A stretch of 64,000 nt of DNA from JBOZRQ01 sp050789255 (GCA_050789255.1 JBOZRQ010000050.1:59458-123457); one strand, 5' to 3'. Shown: positions 33,101-41,370, counted from the first letter of the stretch. The notes: a model not told the origin generated them from the letters alone. A program made the numbers and translations.

Positions 33101-36100
33101 ACCGAACCGGTCAGTGCATCCAGCGTCTTGAGGTGCCGACCGTTCTCGTCGAAGGCGTAGACCTCGCGGCCGTCCTCGGAAGGCAGCAGGGTAGCGCCTG
33201 CCTGGCTCGCCGCCATGAGAATTTTGACTTGGCGAATCATGTGGTTGGACGAATCTGCAATGTAGATACTGCCGTCAGGGGCGGAGCTTACAGCAAAGGG
33301 AGAACTGAGCTTCGCCGCGGCCGCTGCGCCGCCGTCACCGCTGAACCCCGGCTCGCCCGTACCTGCTACGGTGGTGATGACTCCGCTGGGCCCCAGCCGG
33401 CGAATGCGCTGGTTCCCAGCGTCTGCGATATAGAGGCTGCCATCGGGTCCGACTGCGACACCGGTAGCCCAGTTCAGGGTCGCCTGCGCGCCCGGTCCGC
33501 CGTCGCCCGAGTATCCCCTTTGGCCCGTGCCGACCACCGTGGTAATGATGCCGTCTGGTCCGACGCGCCGAATGCGGCTGTGATCAGCGGCGGCCAAATA
33601 GACGCTCCCATCGGGTCCGACAGCGAGGCCGTAGACATAGCCGATCGCCGCGTTGACAGCGGGAATGCTATCGCCGTTGAACTCGAACCCACCGTTGCCC
33701 GCGATGGTGGCGATTCGGCCGTCGGGCCCGACGCGCCGGATCCGGGCTGCCTCGGCGATGTAGAGGCTTCCGTCCGGACCAACTGCGACGGCCCTGGGAC
33801 TGTTCAGCCGCGCCGCGGTGGCAAGCCCGCCATCGCCGCTGGAACCTTGAATCCCGGTACCTGCCACTGTGGTCACCGAGCCGTCGGGTGCGATCCGCCG
33901 CACCCGGTGGTCGTCTTTTTCAGCGACGTAGAGGCTGCCATCGGGCCCCACAGCTATGCCGGTAGGTGAGGCAAATCCGGGAGTTGCCACGATCGAGTAG
34001 ATCTTCCCGTCCGGAGCAACCCGCCGTACCCGGCCCTTATAGGGCTCGGTGACATAGATGCTGCCGTCCGGCGCCACTGCTATGCCCATGGGATTCTCGA
34101 CCGTGGCTTCGATCGCCAGTCCGCCGTCGCCGATCGTATCCTGTCCGCTCTGGCCGTTGCCGGCCACCCGCGTGATTGCGTTCAGGGTGCCCAGGTGACG
34201 CATTTGCCCGTTGCCCAGGTAGAGCGTCTGTGCGGCCGGCGAGAAGGCGTGGTGGACGTCCAGGGACCAGCCCCCGAGCCCTGCCGCCTTGGCGTCCCAA
34301 CCGCCGATGAACTCGGTCCAGGTACTCCAGAGCACAATGTCCTCGAACATGACCCGTCCGAGGGAATACGGCCGGTTGGTGGGAATGCTGAAGCTCTGTT
34401 GGAAGGCGGAGTTGGACGGGTAGTACTGAGCCTGGTAGGCATAGCCCACCCGAACGACCGCACGCTGTTCGCCAAGCACGCGGCGCCCATAGGCGTCGAG
34501 TCCGTTCCAGGTGAAGGTATAGGTCTGATTGGGACTCGGACGGAAATACTGGCTGAACTGTTTGCCGGCAACCTTAATTTCCACCAGGACATACTTCAAG
34601 CTGTTGGGGTAGGTCGCACCGGTGATCGGAATGTCGAGGCTGTAGGCCTCAATGCTGCCCCCCGGAGTGCGGTCGCTTTGGTAGTGAAGGGCAAACGGGG
34701 TGCCGGTAACCGGCAGCGCCTCGCCCAGCACCTGGTTCTGGCACTCGATGATGGAGCCGCCGCTGGTGCATTTCCTGTCATTGGGCCCCCGGCGTAGTGG
34801 TCTGCCGTCCGGCGACTCTGCGTCCTCGGGCGGCCCGTAGGGCCAGTTGTGGTCCCAGGGCGTAAAGTGCGTGATCGGCACTCGCCATAGGCTTTGTCCG
34901 GGCTCATACAGCGCGGCCAGCTTGGCCAGTTCGTCATCATCGATCCCCAGCACCGCCAACTGTTCGGCCGTGTCGGCGAGGCCGTCGCCGTCGGTGTCGA
35001 CCTGCGCGAGCCCGGCGGTCTCACCAACCACGGCAATCACCCGGCCGTTCGGTGCTGCCACCCACTGGCCAAGCTGGCGATCGTAGTACCCCGTCGGCAC
35101 CGCCTCGCCCACCGGGAACCCGTGGAAGTTCTCCACATAGTTGATCACCGGCTGGTCGAAACGCACCTCGGTGGCGCCGGCGGCCAGCGCCTCGTCGACG
35201 CTCAGCTCAACGGCGTAGGTGTACCCGCTGGTAGCCGGCAGTTCACCGGGCATGGCAGCAGGGCCGCCCTCGCCCACGGTGTACTCGGTCGCTCGAACGT
35301 TGAGCGTGTCCAGGGAGACCACCTGTCCGTCCGGCATCACCATTTTTGCTGCGGTGCCGGGCTTGAACATGACGGTGGCCTGGCGCTCGCCCGCATCATC
35401 CACCACAGGGTTGCCTTGCGCCACCTGAATCTCGGTGGCAGCGTTCAGGTCGACGGTGGTGACGCGGCTGTCCACCTGGATCAGGGCCACCACGGGCAGC
35501 CAGGCATAGTCCTGCCAGGGCGCCGTCACATCGCGCTGGGACGGCAGGAAGCCGCTCTTCTCGTAGGTCAGCGTCAGCTGGCCGCCGCCGTTGACGGCCA
35601 TGTCAAACATGCCATCGGAGCGGGTCAGCGTCTCCCCGAACTCGGGGTGGTCGAGCACGGTCACCTTCACGCCGGGCAGCGGCTCGCCGTCGCGGGTGGT
35701 CACCTTGCCGCGCAGCACGGCGACCCGCTGCTCCGCCATGGTCCCGGGCGCCACGCCCTTTTGCACCGGGTTCGCCCCGGTGTAGAGGAAGGCTGTGGAC
35801 GCCTGCAGGTCCGAAGCGGTGGTAGGTTCCAGCTCCGGGCCGACCAGGCTGAACACCCGGACGGTGGCGGTGGCGGTACGGCCCTCGGCCGATGCGACCA
35901 ACGTCGTCTCTCCTTCCGATCGGCCGGTTACCTTGCCGGTGGCATCGACGGCTGCCACGGCCGGGTTGCCGGACGTGAACGTGACCGCGGAGGAGTAGTC
36001 ACGCGCCGACCCGTCGGAGTACGAGGCGGTCACGGTCAGGGTGACGGATTCATCCACGCCGAGCTGAACGCCGGCCGGGCTCAAGGTGAGACCCTGGAGC

Positions 36101-37404
36101 GTGGGCGCCGCGGGACCGCCGCCTCCACCGCCGTTGCCCGGGTTGCCAGGCGGGGGGTTACCAGGGGGCGGGTTGTTTGGGGGCGGATTGCCAGGCGGCT
36201 TCTCTTCCGGAGGAGCCGTGGGATCAGTGGGCTCGGTGCGCCGGCCCGTCTTCAGGTCCACGTGGCCCAGATCCTTGCTCTGGCCGGCGGCCGGGGCGGT
36301 GACCGGGGGCTCGATCGGCCGGAACGTGCCGGAGCCCGGGGCCGCAACGGCGACCTGGTAATCCCGGCCCGGGGGGACAACGGCAACGAAACGGCCATCG
36401 GCCCCAGTCTGGGTCAGGAAGGTCGGGTTGGTGGTCAGCGCGACGAGCGCTCCGACAAGCGGCTGCCCGCTGCCGTCCCCGACGGTGCCGGTAAGGGTGG
36501 CGGCAGCGGCGACCTTGAGCGAGAGCGCCGTGACGCCGGGCAGTACCTTGTCGGTGATGAACCCGGCCCGCTGCCCGGCCACCGCGGTAATGGCGTACTC
36601 ACCCGGCCGCAGGTGGAAGGTAGCTGTGCCGCTGGCGGCGGTCGTAGCCCCGGCGAGCACCTCACGCTCACCGGGCCTGTGTACGCGCACGGCAGCGCCA
36701 GCGAGCGGAGCGCTGGTCTCATCGGTTACGCTCACCGCTACGGAGCGGGGCATGCTGGTAACGAGCCGTAGCCGGGTCCGTTCCAGCAGGACGGCGGCCT
36801 CGGCGCGGGTAATCGACCGGGCGCCGCCGAAGGTGCCGTCCGGGTACCCCTTCAAGTAGCCCGCAGCCGCCGCTGCGGCAACGGCGGGTCCGGCCCATGC
36901 CGGAATATCCCCGCTGTCTGCGAACGGTGCGTCCGGTGCCGCCTGCAGCTCCAGGGCGCGGGCCAGAATCACCGCCACCTCCTGCCGGGTCACCGACTGC
37001 TTCGGACGGAACGTGCCGTCCTCGAAGCCGTTGACCACGCCGGAGGCGGCCGCAAGGGCGACATCAGCGGCAAACCAGTCGCCGGCGGTCACGTCGGCGA
37101 AGGCAGCAGTCTCGCCGGATGCCTGGGCGCCGGCCGCCCGGTTCAGCATGGTGACAAACTCCGCCCGGGTGATCGGGGCGTTGGGGCGGAAGGTACCGTC
37201 CTCGTAGCCTCGGATCACGCCTTGCGAGAGTAGGGCGTTCACCTCGGCTTCCGCCCAGTGGCCCGGGACGTCGGCCAGGTCAGGCGCCGCGGCGACCACG
37301 GCGCCCCACCCCTGCAGGGTGAGGGAAAGCGACAGCAGCGTGACCCAGATTCTGGTGATCGCAATGAGCCAGGGACGTTTGCGCCGATTCTTGCCGCGTA
37401 ACAT
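27121..37404 (-). CDS. Giant SLH-anchored RHS/YD-repeat surface protein
   Basis: A 3427-residue protein. The ATG at 37404 has GGGAGG 9 nt upstream and gives a proper signal peptide (L-R-G-K-N-R-R-K-R-P, hydrophobic core, A-V-V-A-A-A). In order: three SLH domains (about 43-215) for cell-wall attachment, carboxypeptidase-regulatory-like domains, a Pro/Gly/Asn linker near 400, a Big_2-like domain, an RHS N-terminal shell, NHL repeats (~34150-33230), YD repeats (~33190-31480), three FN3 domains, a TolB/WD40-like propeller, a fourth FN3, two SwmB-like domains, further YD repeats, and the RHS core (F-G-F-R-D-Y-D-P-A-A-G-R-W, then D-P-T-G-L). The last ~130 residues are Gly-rich with nine Cys. RHS shells can encapsulate a C-terminal toxin; no immunity gene is seen. 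Surface adhesin or polymorphic toxin are both possible. Confidence 0.88.
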   Translation of the reverse strand: MLRGKNRRKRPWLIAITRIWVTLLSLSLTLQGWGAVVAAAPDLADVPGHWAEAEVNALLSQGVIRGYEDGTFRPNAPITRAEFVTMLNRAAGAQASGETAAFADVTAGDWFAADVALAAASGVVNGFEDGTFRPKQSVTRQEVAVILARALELQAAPDAPFADSGDIPAWAGPAVAAAAAAGYLKGYPDGTFGGARSITRAEAAVLLERTRLRLVTSMPRSVAVSVTDETSAPLAGAAVRVHRPGEREVLAGATTAASGTATFHLRPGEYAITAVAGQRAGFITDKVLPGVTALSLKVAAAATLTGTVGDGSGQPLVGALVALTTNPTFLTQTGADGRFVAVVPPGRDYQVAVAAPGSGTFRPIEPPVTAPAAGQSKDLGHVDLKTGRRTEPTDPTAPPEEKPPGNPPPNNPPPGNPPPGNPGNGGGGGGPAAPTLQGLTLSPAGVQLGVDESVTLTVTASYSDGSARDYSSAVTFTSGNPAVAAVDATGKVTGRSEGETTLVASAEGRTATATVRVFSLVGPELEPTTASDLQASTAFLYTGANPVQKGVAPGTMAEQRVAVLRGKVTTRDGEPLPGVKVTVLDHPEFGETLTRSDGMFDMAVNGGGQLTLTYEKSGFLPSQRDVTAPWQDYAWLPVVALIQVDSRVTTVDLNAATEIQVAQGNPVVDDAGERQATVMFKPGTAAKMVMPDGQVVSLDTLNVRATEYTVGEGGPAAMPGELPATSGYTYAVELSVDEALAAGATEVRFDQPVINYVENFHGFPVGEAVPTGYYDRQLGQWVAAPNGRVIAVVGETAGLAQVDTDGDGLADTAEQLAVLGIDDDELAKLAALYEPGQSLWRVPITHFTPWDHNWPYGPPEDAESPDGRPLRRGPNDRKCTSGGSIIECQNQVLGEALPVTGTPFALHYQSDRTPGGSIEAYSLDIPITGATYPNSLKYVLVEIKVAGKQFSQYFRPSPNQTYTFTWNGLDAYGRRVLGEQRAVVRVGYAYQAQYYPSNSAFQQSFSIPTNRPYSLGRVMFEDIVLWSTWTEFIGGWDAKAAGLGGWSLDVHHAFSPAAQTLYLGNGQMRHLGTLNAITRVAGNGQSGQDTIGDGGLAIEATVENPMGIAVAPDGSIYVTEPYKGRVRRVAPDGKIYSIVATPGFASPTGIAVGPDGSLYVAEKDDHRVRRIAPDGSVTTVAGTGIQGSSGDGGLATAARLNSPRAVAVGPDGSLYIAEAARIRRVGPDGRIATIAGNGGFEFNGDSIPAVNAAIGYVYGLAVGPDGSVYLAAADHSRIRRVGPDGIITTVVGTGQRGYSGDGGPGAQATLNWATGVAVGPDGSLYIADAGNQRIRRLGPSGVITTVAGTGEPGFSGDGGAAAAAKLSSPFAVSSAPDGSIYIADSSNHMIRQVKILMAASQAGATLLPSEDGREVYAFDENGRHLKTLDALTGSVRYSFYYTPGGALSRVEDGYGNATLIERNQAGDPVAIVAPGGQRTSLTVGPDGYLSSVANPAGEAVRLTYREGGVLDTYRSSGGGLWRFTFDERGRLLRDEDPVGGFKTLEQNKIANGTEVILATAEGKQTKFRVESLPDGRVRRTQIEPSGASRSVVIDTDGTQTVTGSDGVVATLVTGPDPRWGMLVPVPSSVTFTTPDGMESRLERRREVEMAPNSADIFDIISVTETVVTNGEEWVVKYDAATSTVTSTSPEGRVSQVVLDGKGRVVRRLHDVDSGVAPVLYSYDSRGRLRGLAQGSTSWTYGYDDKNRLVARTDSADRITRYTYDDADRLIRTELPNGEVVRFEYDADGNPLRMIMPNGEVHQFGYTSVGLNTTYAPPGNAAFTTYYNRDRVRTRYDLPDGRRQEFAYDEGGRPKAVTYAEAAVGYQYSDLSERLSVLTWTPTAGSGAQQIAYTYDGDLVKSMTYTGAAQGAYTYRYDKFFLAGITLDGGLETALSWDADGRLIGHGPFTITRNGPDGSPSQITDGALTVDYSYYQIKNDSGAPTWPAGNSLSATRVTTSSITLSWSAAVDDTRVAGYEIYQDGQRLAVVTNGRTYTVDGLPDGVEYNFQVKAGDAAGNWSTDGPKLSVSTMVDVAPSWPEGSKLEATGVAHKRLTLTWSSAADDVGVTGYQVYQGAALLATLGQPLVTTYEVTGLSPDTEYTFRVEAGDKKGQWSTTGPTLTVRTIPDLTPTWPAGASLTVSNLTPTSLSVGWTEATDDLELAEYRIYVDGSHRLTVDATKRAVELSGFAPGRSYTLKVEACDTGAHCTADGPSATATTPVGGGIDGESTLVRASLSSAGAEGTANSEYPAVSADGNLIVFSSESALAPEDTNNFCGYSRNANCADIYVLDRSTGVLQRISVAEDGSQLSQSSGANGLDISDDGRHVVYTAGPYNYGAGGGYGSIGLWAYDRQTATTVRLGSFDARDPSISGNGRIVAYEKANYYGISVEILDRDADGNGIYDEPEGTRTIQVAGASDARTSGDGNWVVYTRKVPRYQVYAYHVPTGTETLVSTDADGTMATSDQFFPDVSRDGRFVIFNTWSDNLGGDGAVILHDRDTDEDSIYDEAGAISNRRVDVATGGTPANTDALRWRISGTGRYVLFMSEADNLVPDDTNGLTDYFLHDTGSGQTIRVNVSGTGAQADDDASEDDGFDVSDDGETVVFASFATNLTAADTNNSSDIFFTQWLPRQAPTWPDGSSLTATDVTLTSLTLTWSAAQDNVAVTRYDLYRGTTLLTTLDAATLTYGVTGLEPGTGYTFRVVARDAAGNASENGPSVTVTTVPDVTAPALVSSRVNGSLLELSYSEPLDEGSVPSPADFAVTVNGTEQGAPTAVTVLKTKVSMTLVAPVGAGDTVALDYTVGSRPVRDRYGNAAANLAAQAVTNVTGLDNAAPQLESATARDYQIVLSYDEELDSTSVPDATDFTVTFSVEGSERTVTVTSVEVYGQDVLLNLESRARIWYDITLSYTAGANPIRDLYGNPADDLFDTVVGFGFSEGPTLNRLMAPVDPPADTSGRLNTRTHAVNGQAAYELNLSYDGMGRIIGRTETVAGTTTTYAYTYDDIGQLLTVTRDGELAERYGYDKNGNRTSRAIGGAPAETAVYDAQDRLLSLGNVAYQFDVAGFLAKRGGDTFQYSTRGELLQVTMAGGQVVRYSYDGLGRRVSRTEGSSTYQYLYGNPNNPFEVTEIRDPQGGLTTLFHDDAGILYAMRRDGAYYYVGADQVGTPRIVTDASGATVKVLTYDSFGNLLSDSNPAFDLPIGFAGGLADRVTGLVRFGFRDYDPAAGRWTARDPVLFQGGQTNLYVYVANNPISLHDPTGLFCVGGSAYVKFGGGGKVCFDDEGFSLCAEVGFGIGMGYEVDPFGGLDQDGTKIKAEAKCQAGPVGAGMGGSFDECGFKAEGKLCGGPLCFKANSDGDIGGQVENFEFGLGCEAKVAGEACMQIKSGPN

Positions 37405-37468
37405 GTCGGCCAGCCTCCCAAGAAGCATAGTCAATAGCACCATGCTAGCGAAGAGGCATCGTATCGAC

Positions 37469-37486
37469 ATGACTCATCTAAGTCAT
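37469..37486. promoter_or_regulatory. Inverted repeat upstream of the SLH/RHS gene
   Basis: ATGACT, 6-nt spacer, AGTCAT: a perfect 6-bp inverted repeat in the divergent region between the RHS gene and the 65-residue ORF. It could be a regulator site; no matching regulator is next to it. Confidence 0.3.
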
Positions 37487-37598
37487 TTCAATAGTGACAG
37501 ATCATTCGGTCGACAGATACATCGGCCTGTGGGTTGCCGGGCAAGCTAGGCTTTGGTCCCGCGGAACCACTCCAACGAAGAGAAGGGGGCGTTCCACT

Positions 37599-37796
37599 GT
37601 GGCGAAGATGCGCACGGATTCCGGCAAGACCTTGAACATGCGTGGGCTCCAGCGCGAGGCTGGCTCGGCTCAGTACGAGTTCGCCTACGAAATGAAGGGG
37701 GTCGGGGCCAACGGCGCCGGCAAGGTGTCGGTCCCGACGGGGACCGGGTCCAAGGCGGAGCGGACCATCAACCGCCTGCAAAACGCAGGCCGCTAA
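37599..37796 (+). CDS. 65-residue basic protein of unknown function
   Basis: A GTG-initiated ORF with AAGGGGG 8 nt upstream; an ATG at 37608 is an alternative start. The product is basic and Gly-rich, with Q-Y-E-F-A-Y-E near the middle and a helical C-terminus (A-E-R-T-I-N-R-L-Q-N). The Y-E-F-A-x-E stretch loosely recalls the protease site of small acid-soluble spore proteins, but the rest does not align with them. A terminator follows within 15 nt, supporting expression as a single gene. Confidence 0.55.
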   Translation: MAKMRTDSGKTLNMRGLQREAGSAQYEFAYEMKGVGANGAGKVSVPTGTGSKAERTINRLQNAGR

Positions 37797-37809
37797 CTGG
37801 GACCGAAAA

Positions 37810-37834
37810 AGGCCGTGGGATATCCCCACGGCCT
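37810..37834. terminator. Intrinsic terminator shared by a small ORF and the Dpp/Opp operon
   Basis: A 10-bp stem AGGCCGTGGG / CCCACGGCCT, followed on the minus strand by TTTTT. It ends the oligopeptide transporter operon (-) and probably the 65-residue ORF (+). Confidence 0.8.
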
Positions 37835-37841
37835 GATCTCT

Positions 37842-38669
37842 TTAGTTGCGGGACCGCGGGTCCAGGTAGTCACGGAGCCCGTCGCCCAGCAGGTTGACCG
37901 AGAGCACGGCCAGCATGACGAAGAGTCCGGGAAAGACCTCCAGCCACCAGGCGTCCGGCAGGAACTGCCGGCCCGAGGCGAGCATTTCGCCCCAGTCCGA
38001 CGTGGGCGGCTGGGTGCCCAGCCCCAGGAAGCTGAGGCTGGCGGTGGTCAGGATCGCAAAGCCCACGCTCAGCGTCGCCTGGACCAACAGCGGGCTCAAA
38101 ATGTTCGGCAGCAGGTGCCGCAGGAGCACCCGCAGGTGCCCGGCGCCGGCAGCCACAGCTGCGGAGATGTAGTCCCGCTCCCGCAGCGAGAGCACCTGGC
38201 CCCGCACCACCCGGGCGTAGCCGGGAATCGATACGAAGGCCACGGCGACCATGGCGTTGAACAAGCCCGGTCCCAGCGTGCCCACGATCGCCAGCGCCAG
38301 GAAGATCGACGGCAGCGCCAGGAGGATGTCCAGGAAGCGCATCAGCAGTTGGTCCCAGCGCCCGCCCAGGTAGCCGGCCGTCAGGCCGATCAGCGAGCCG
38401 AGCGTCGCCCCGATCAGCACCGGGGTGACGCCGGCGACCAGGCTGACCCGTCCGCCGTAGAGCGTCCGGGAGAGCAGGTCACGACCGAACTCGTCCGTCC
38501 CCATGAGGTGGACGCTCGAAGGCGCCTGGAGGCGGGCCTTCCAGTCCTGCTTGTCCGGGTCAAAGGGCGCCAGCTGGGGCGCCAGCACCGCCGTGAGAAT
38601 CAGGAGCACGAAGACCGCCAGCCCGACGACCGCCATGCGGTTGCGCGTAAAGCGCTTCCAGTCACTCAT
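37842..38669 (-). CDS. Dipeptide/oligopeptide ABC transporter permease, DppC/OppC family
   Basis: A 275-residue permease beginning MSDWKRF, with an N-terminal transmembrane segment, a periplasmic-type loop containing H-L-M-G-T-D-E-F-G-R-D-L-L-S-R (the DppC/OppC hallmark), then five transmembrane segments. The EAA-type coupling loop A-A-G-A-G-H-L-R-V-L-L-R-H-L-L-P-N contacts the ATPase. The ATG overlaps the DppB-like stop by 8 nt. No DppD/DppF ATPase genes follow before the terminator, so the ATPases must come from another locus. Confidence 0.9.
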   Translation of the reverse strand: MSDWKRFTRNRMAVVGLAVFVLLILTAVLAPQLAPFDPDKQDWKARLQAPSSVHLMGTDEFGRDLLSRTLYGGRVSLVAGVTPVLIGATLGSLIGLTAGYLGGRWDQLLMRFLDILLALPSIFLALAIVGTLGPGLFNAMVAVAFVSIPGYARVVRGQVLSLRERDYISAAVAAGAGHLRVLLRHLLPNILSPLLVQATLSVGFAILTTASLSFLGLGTQPPTSDWGEMLASGRQFLPDAWWLEVFPGLFVMLAVLSVNLLGDGLRDYLDPRSRN

Positions 38670-39591
38670 AGCGAATCCGCGGGTCCAGGGCCGCGTACCC
38701 CAGATCAACCACCAGGTTGACCAGACTGAAGATCACGGCAACCCAGAGCACCGAGGCCTGAATCGAGGGCAGGTCCCGGCCCTTGATCGCCTCCACCGCC
38801 AGGCGCCCCAGGCCCGGCAGGCTGAAGATGGTCTCGGTCACCACCGAGCCGCCCAGCAGGTTGCCGAACTGGAGGCCCAGGGTCGTGAGCACCGGGATGA
38901 AGGCGTTCTTGAGCGCATGCCCAAGGATGACCGACATCTCCCCCAGCCCCTTCGACCGGGCGGTGCGGACGTAGTCCTCCCGGAGTTGATCAAGCAGCGT
39001 CGAGCGGGTCATGCGGGTAATGAACGCCACGCTGGAGATCGCCACGGTCACCGCCGGGAGCACCATGTGCTGCCAGGTGCCGGTGCCCGAGGGCGGCAGC
39101 CACTTCACCTTCAGGGCGAAGACCTGCATCAGCATGATGCCGAACCAGAAGGAGGGCAGCGAGACGCCCAGCAGCGCCACCAGCATCACCAGATGGTCGA
39201 CCCAGGTGTGCCGCTTCACGGCGGCGACCATCCCCAGGGGGATGCCCACGCCGGCGGCGAGGCCGAGCGAGGTCAGGGTCAGTTTCAGGGTAACCGGGAA
39301 GCGAGCCAGCAGTTCGGGGAGGACCGGGCGGTCCCCACGGAAGGACCGCCCGAAGTCGCCCTGGATCGCCTTGAACATATAGTCGCCGTACTGGACGTAC
39401 CAGGGCAGGTCGAGGCCCAGCTGGTGCCGCAGCGCTTCTACCGCCTCGGGGGTGGCGCCCTGGCCCATCTCCCCGAGCAGCGCCCTGGCCGGATCGCCCG
39501 GCGTCAGGTGGAAAATGAGGAAGACCAGAAGCGTTACCCCAAGCAGCACGGGCACCATCAGAAGCAGCCGCTTGATGATATAACGCAGCAT
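38662..39591 (-). CDS. Dipeptide/oligopeptide ABC transporter permease, DppB/OppB family
   Basis: A 309-residue permease with six transmembrane segments. The N-terminal I-I-K-R-L-L-L-M-V-P-V segment, the T-P-G-D-P loop and the coupling loop A-R-S-K-G-L-G (then L-K-N-A-F-I-P-V) are typical of DppB/OppB. It pairs with the DppC-like protein to form the membrane channel. It begins 7 nt after the solute-binding protein stop and overlaps the next gene by 8 nt, so the three are a tight operon. Confidence 0.9.
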   Translation of the reverse strand: MLRYIIKRLLLMVPVLLGVTLLVFLIFHLTPGDPARALLGEMGQGATPEAVEALRHQLGLDLPWYVQYGDYMFKAIQGDFGRSFRGDRPVLPELLARFPVTLKLTLTSLGLAAGVGIPLGMVAAVKRHTWVDHLVMLVALLGVSLPSFWFGIMLMQVFALKVKWLPPSGTGTWQHMVLPAVTVAISSVAFITRMTRSTLLDQLREDYVRTARSKGLGEMSVILGHALKNAFIPVLTTLGLQFGNLLGGSVVTETIFSLPGLGRLAVEAIKGRDLPSIQASVLWVAVIFSLVNLVVDLGYAALDPRIRYE

Positions 39592-39598
39592 ATTGGGT

Positions 39599-41140
39599 TT
39601 ACTTGATCTCGGCCTTGCGCAGGTCCAGGTTGATCATGGCGAAGGGGTAGACCTCGCCCTCAAGCCGGCGGTTCTTGGCGTAGTTCGAGAGCGGGTAGTA
39701 CAGGGGCAGGTAGGCCAGATCGTTCTGGGCGATCTCCTGGATCTTCTCGTAGGCGGCCAGGCGGGCCTTGGCGTCGGAGGTGCCGCGGGCGTTGGCCAGG
39801 AGCTTGTCCATTTCCGGGTTGGCGTAGAAGGACTTGTTGTCAGCCTGGTGCTGGCCAGACTGGTACCAGGCCCAGAAGGCGTAGTCGGCGTCCATGGTCA
39901 CCGTGCCCCAACTGCTGAGCAGCAGGCCGTGGTCGGGCTTGAGCGAGTCCTTGGAGAAGGCGGCGCTGTCGGTGACGACGATCTCGAGGTCGATGCCGAT
40001 CTCCTTGAGCTGCGACTGGATGGCGCCGGCGATCTGCTTGGTCTCGGCGTTCTCGTAGGTCTGCAGCTTCAGCTTGAGCGGGGTGGCAATCCCGGCCTTC
40101 TTGAGGCTCTCCTTGGCGGCGTTGACGTCGAAGGAGATGGGCTTGAGCGTGGTGGAAGCGCCGAAGACGGTCTTGGGGATCATGGAGTTGGCCAGTTCGG
40201 CCATGCCGGCCCGGAGGGTGTCAACCATGCCCTTGCGGTCAATCGCCTGGGCGATGGCCTTGCGGACCTCGGGATTGGCGGTGGGGCCTTCCTTGGTGTT
40301 GAAGGTCAGGTAGAAGGTGCCCCAGCCCAGGAACTTGGTGGCGGTCAGCTGCTTGTCGTTTGCGATCTCGTCGAACTTCTCGGGCTGGACGCCGCTGAAG
40401 AGGTCGACGGTGCCGGCCTTCAGCTCAACCAACTGGGTGCCGGCCTCGGGGATCACCCGCAGGACCACGGTCTCCAGCTTGGGCTTGCCGCCCCAGTAAT
40501 CGGGGTTGGCGACGAGGGTGACGGAGTCGCCGGCCTTCCACTCCTTGAGCTTGAAGGGGCCGGTGCCGACCGGGTTCTTGCCGAGGTCGCCTTTGGCGCC
40601 CTGCGGGCTGACCATGGCCGCCACGGGGTGGGCCAGGTGGGCGGGCAGGGGCGAGAAGGGCTTGTCGGTGATCAGCTGCACGGTGTACTCATCGATTACC
40701 TTGATCTCCTTGATCATGGTGACGATGTAGGCGCCGGGGCCCTTGGTGGCCGGGTCCTTCAGGCGCTCGATGGAGAACTTCACGGCCTCGGCGTTGAACG
40801 GGGTGCCGTCCTGGAACTTGACGCCCTGGCGCAGCTTGAACTCCCAGGTGGTGTCGTTGATGCTCTTGTACTCGGTCGCCAGGCGGGGCTGCAGGCTGCC
40901 GTCGGTACCGCGGGAGAGCAGGCTCTCGTAGATCTGGTTGGTCACGACGAAGGCGTTGCCGCTGAAGGTCTTGTGGGGGTCGAGCGTGGGGGCCTCGCCG
41001 CCGACGGCGATGACCGCCTTCTGCTCCTTGGGAGCGGCGGGAGCGGGGGTCGCGGAACCCGACGGTGCGGTCGAGCCGCCGCCGCAGGCGGTCAGGACGA
41101 ACAGGGAGCCGGCGAGCACCGAAGCGAGGAGCTTACGCAC
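39599..41140 (-). CDS. Peptide ABC transporter solute-binding lipoprotein (SBP family 5)
   Basis: A 513-residue lipoprotein. The GTG at 41140 follows GAGAGGTG by 7 nt and gives V-R-K-L-L-A-S-V-L-A-G with the lipobox L-T-A-C, so the Cys is acylated and the protein sits outside the membrane. A Ser/Ala/Pro linker leads into the family 5 fold: T-L-D-P-H-K, Y-E-S-L-L, G-V-K-F-Q-D-G-T-P-F-N-A-E and G-T-G-P-F-K-L. Ligands of this family are peptides, nickel or other solutes. It is the first gene of the operon, driven by a near-consensus promoter. Confidence 0.92.
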   Translation of the reverse strand: MRKLLASVLAGSLFVLTACGGGSTAPSGSATPAPAAPKEQKAVIAVGGEAPTLDPHKTFSGNAFVVTNQIYESLLSRGTDGSLQPRLATEYKSINDTTWEFKLRQGVKFQDGTPFNAEAVKFSIERLKDPATKGPGAYIVTMIKEIKVIDEYTVQLITDKPFSPLPAHLAHPVAAMVSPQGAKGDLGKNPVGTGPFKLKEWKAGDSVTLVANPDYWGGKPKLETVVLRVIPEAGTQLVELKAGTVDLFSGVQPEKFDEIANDKQLTATKFLGWGTFYLTFNTKEGPTANPEVRKAIAQAIDRKGMVDTLRAGMAELANSMIPKTVFGASTTLKPISFDVNAAKESLKKAGIATPLKLKLQTYENAETKQIAGAIQSQLKEIGIDLEIVVTDSAAFSKDSLKPDHGLLLSSWGTVTMDADYAFWAWYQSGQHQADNKSFYANPEMDKLLANARGTSDAKARLAAYEKIQEIAQNDLAYLPLYYPLSNYAKNRRLEGEVYPFAMINLDLRKAEIK

Positions 41141-41202
41141 AGGGGGACACCTCTCTTGTTGGGTTATATCCAAGTAAACCAATCGGATATCTTTTATTTA
41201 TG

Positions 41203-41236
41203 TGCTAAGTATAGGGGCTTAGCATAAGTTGGTCAA
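41203..41236 (-). promoter_or_regulatory. SigA promoter with overlapping inverted repeat for the Dpp/Opp operon
   Basis: On the minus strand TTGACC (41236-41231), 17-nt spacer, TATACT (41213-41208). A perfect inverted repeat TGCTAAG (41203-41209) / CTTAGCA (41218-41224) overlaps the -10 box and would suit a repressor. Confidence 0.7.
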
Positions 41237-41317
41237 CGCCCCCGCTCATAGTTGGAACATTTGATTTAAAACCGCCCGGCGGCGCCGACTTTTCGCAATT
41301 TAGGAGGTAAGTTCTAG

Positions 41318-41346
41318 GCAGAAGCGAACGTTCGCGGGGGTTCTGC
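41318..41346. promoter_or_regulatory. 12-bp palindrome in a hairpin before an exported-protein gene
   Basis: GCGAACGTTCGC (41324-41335) is a perfect palindrome, flanked by GCAGAA / TTCTGC. It lies 25-50 nt before the ATG at 41371 and may be an operator or leader hairpin. Confidence 0.3.
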
Positions 41347-41370
41347 CGTCTCAGGAGTAGGGGGTGCATC

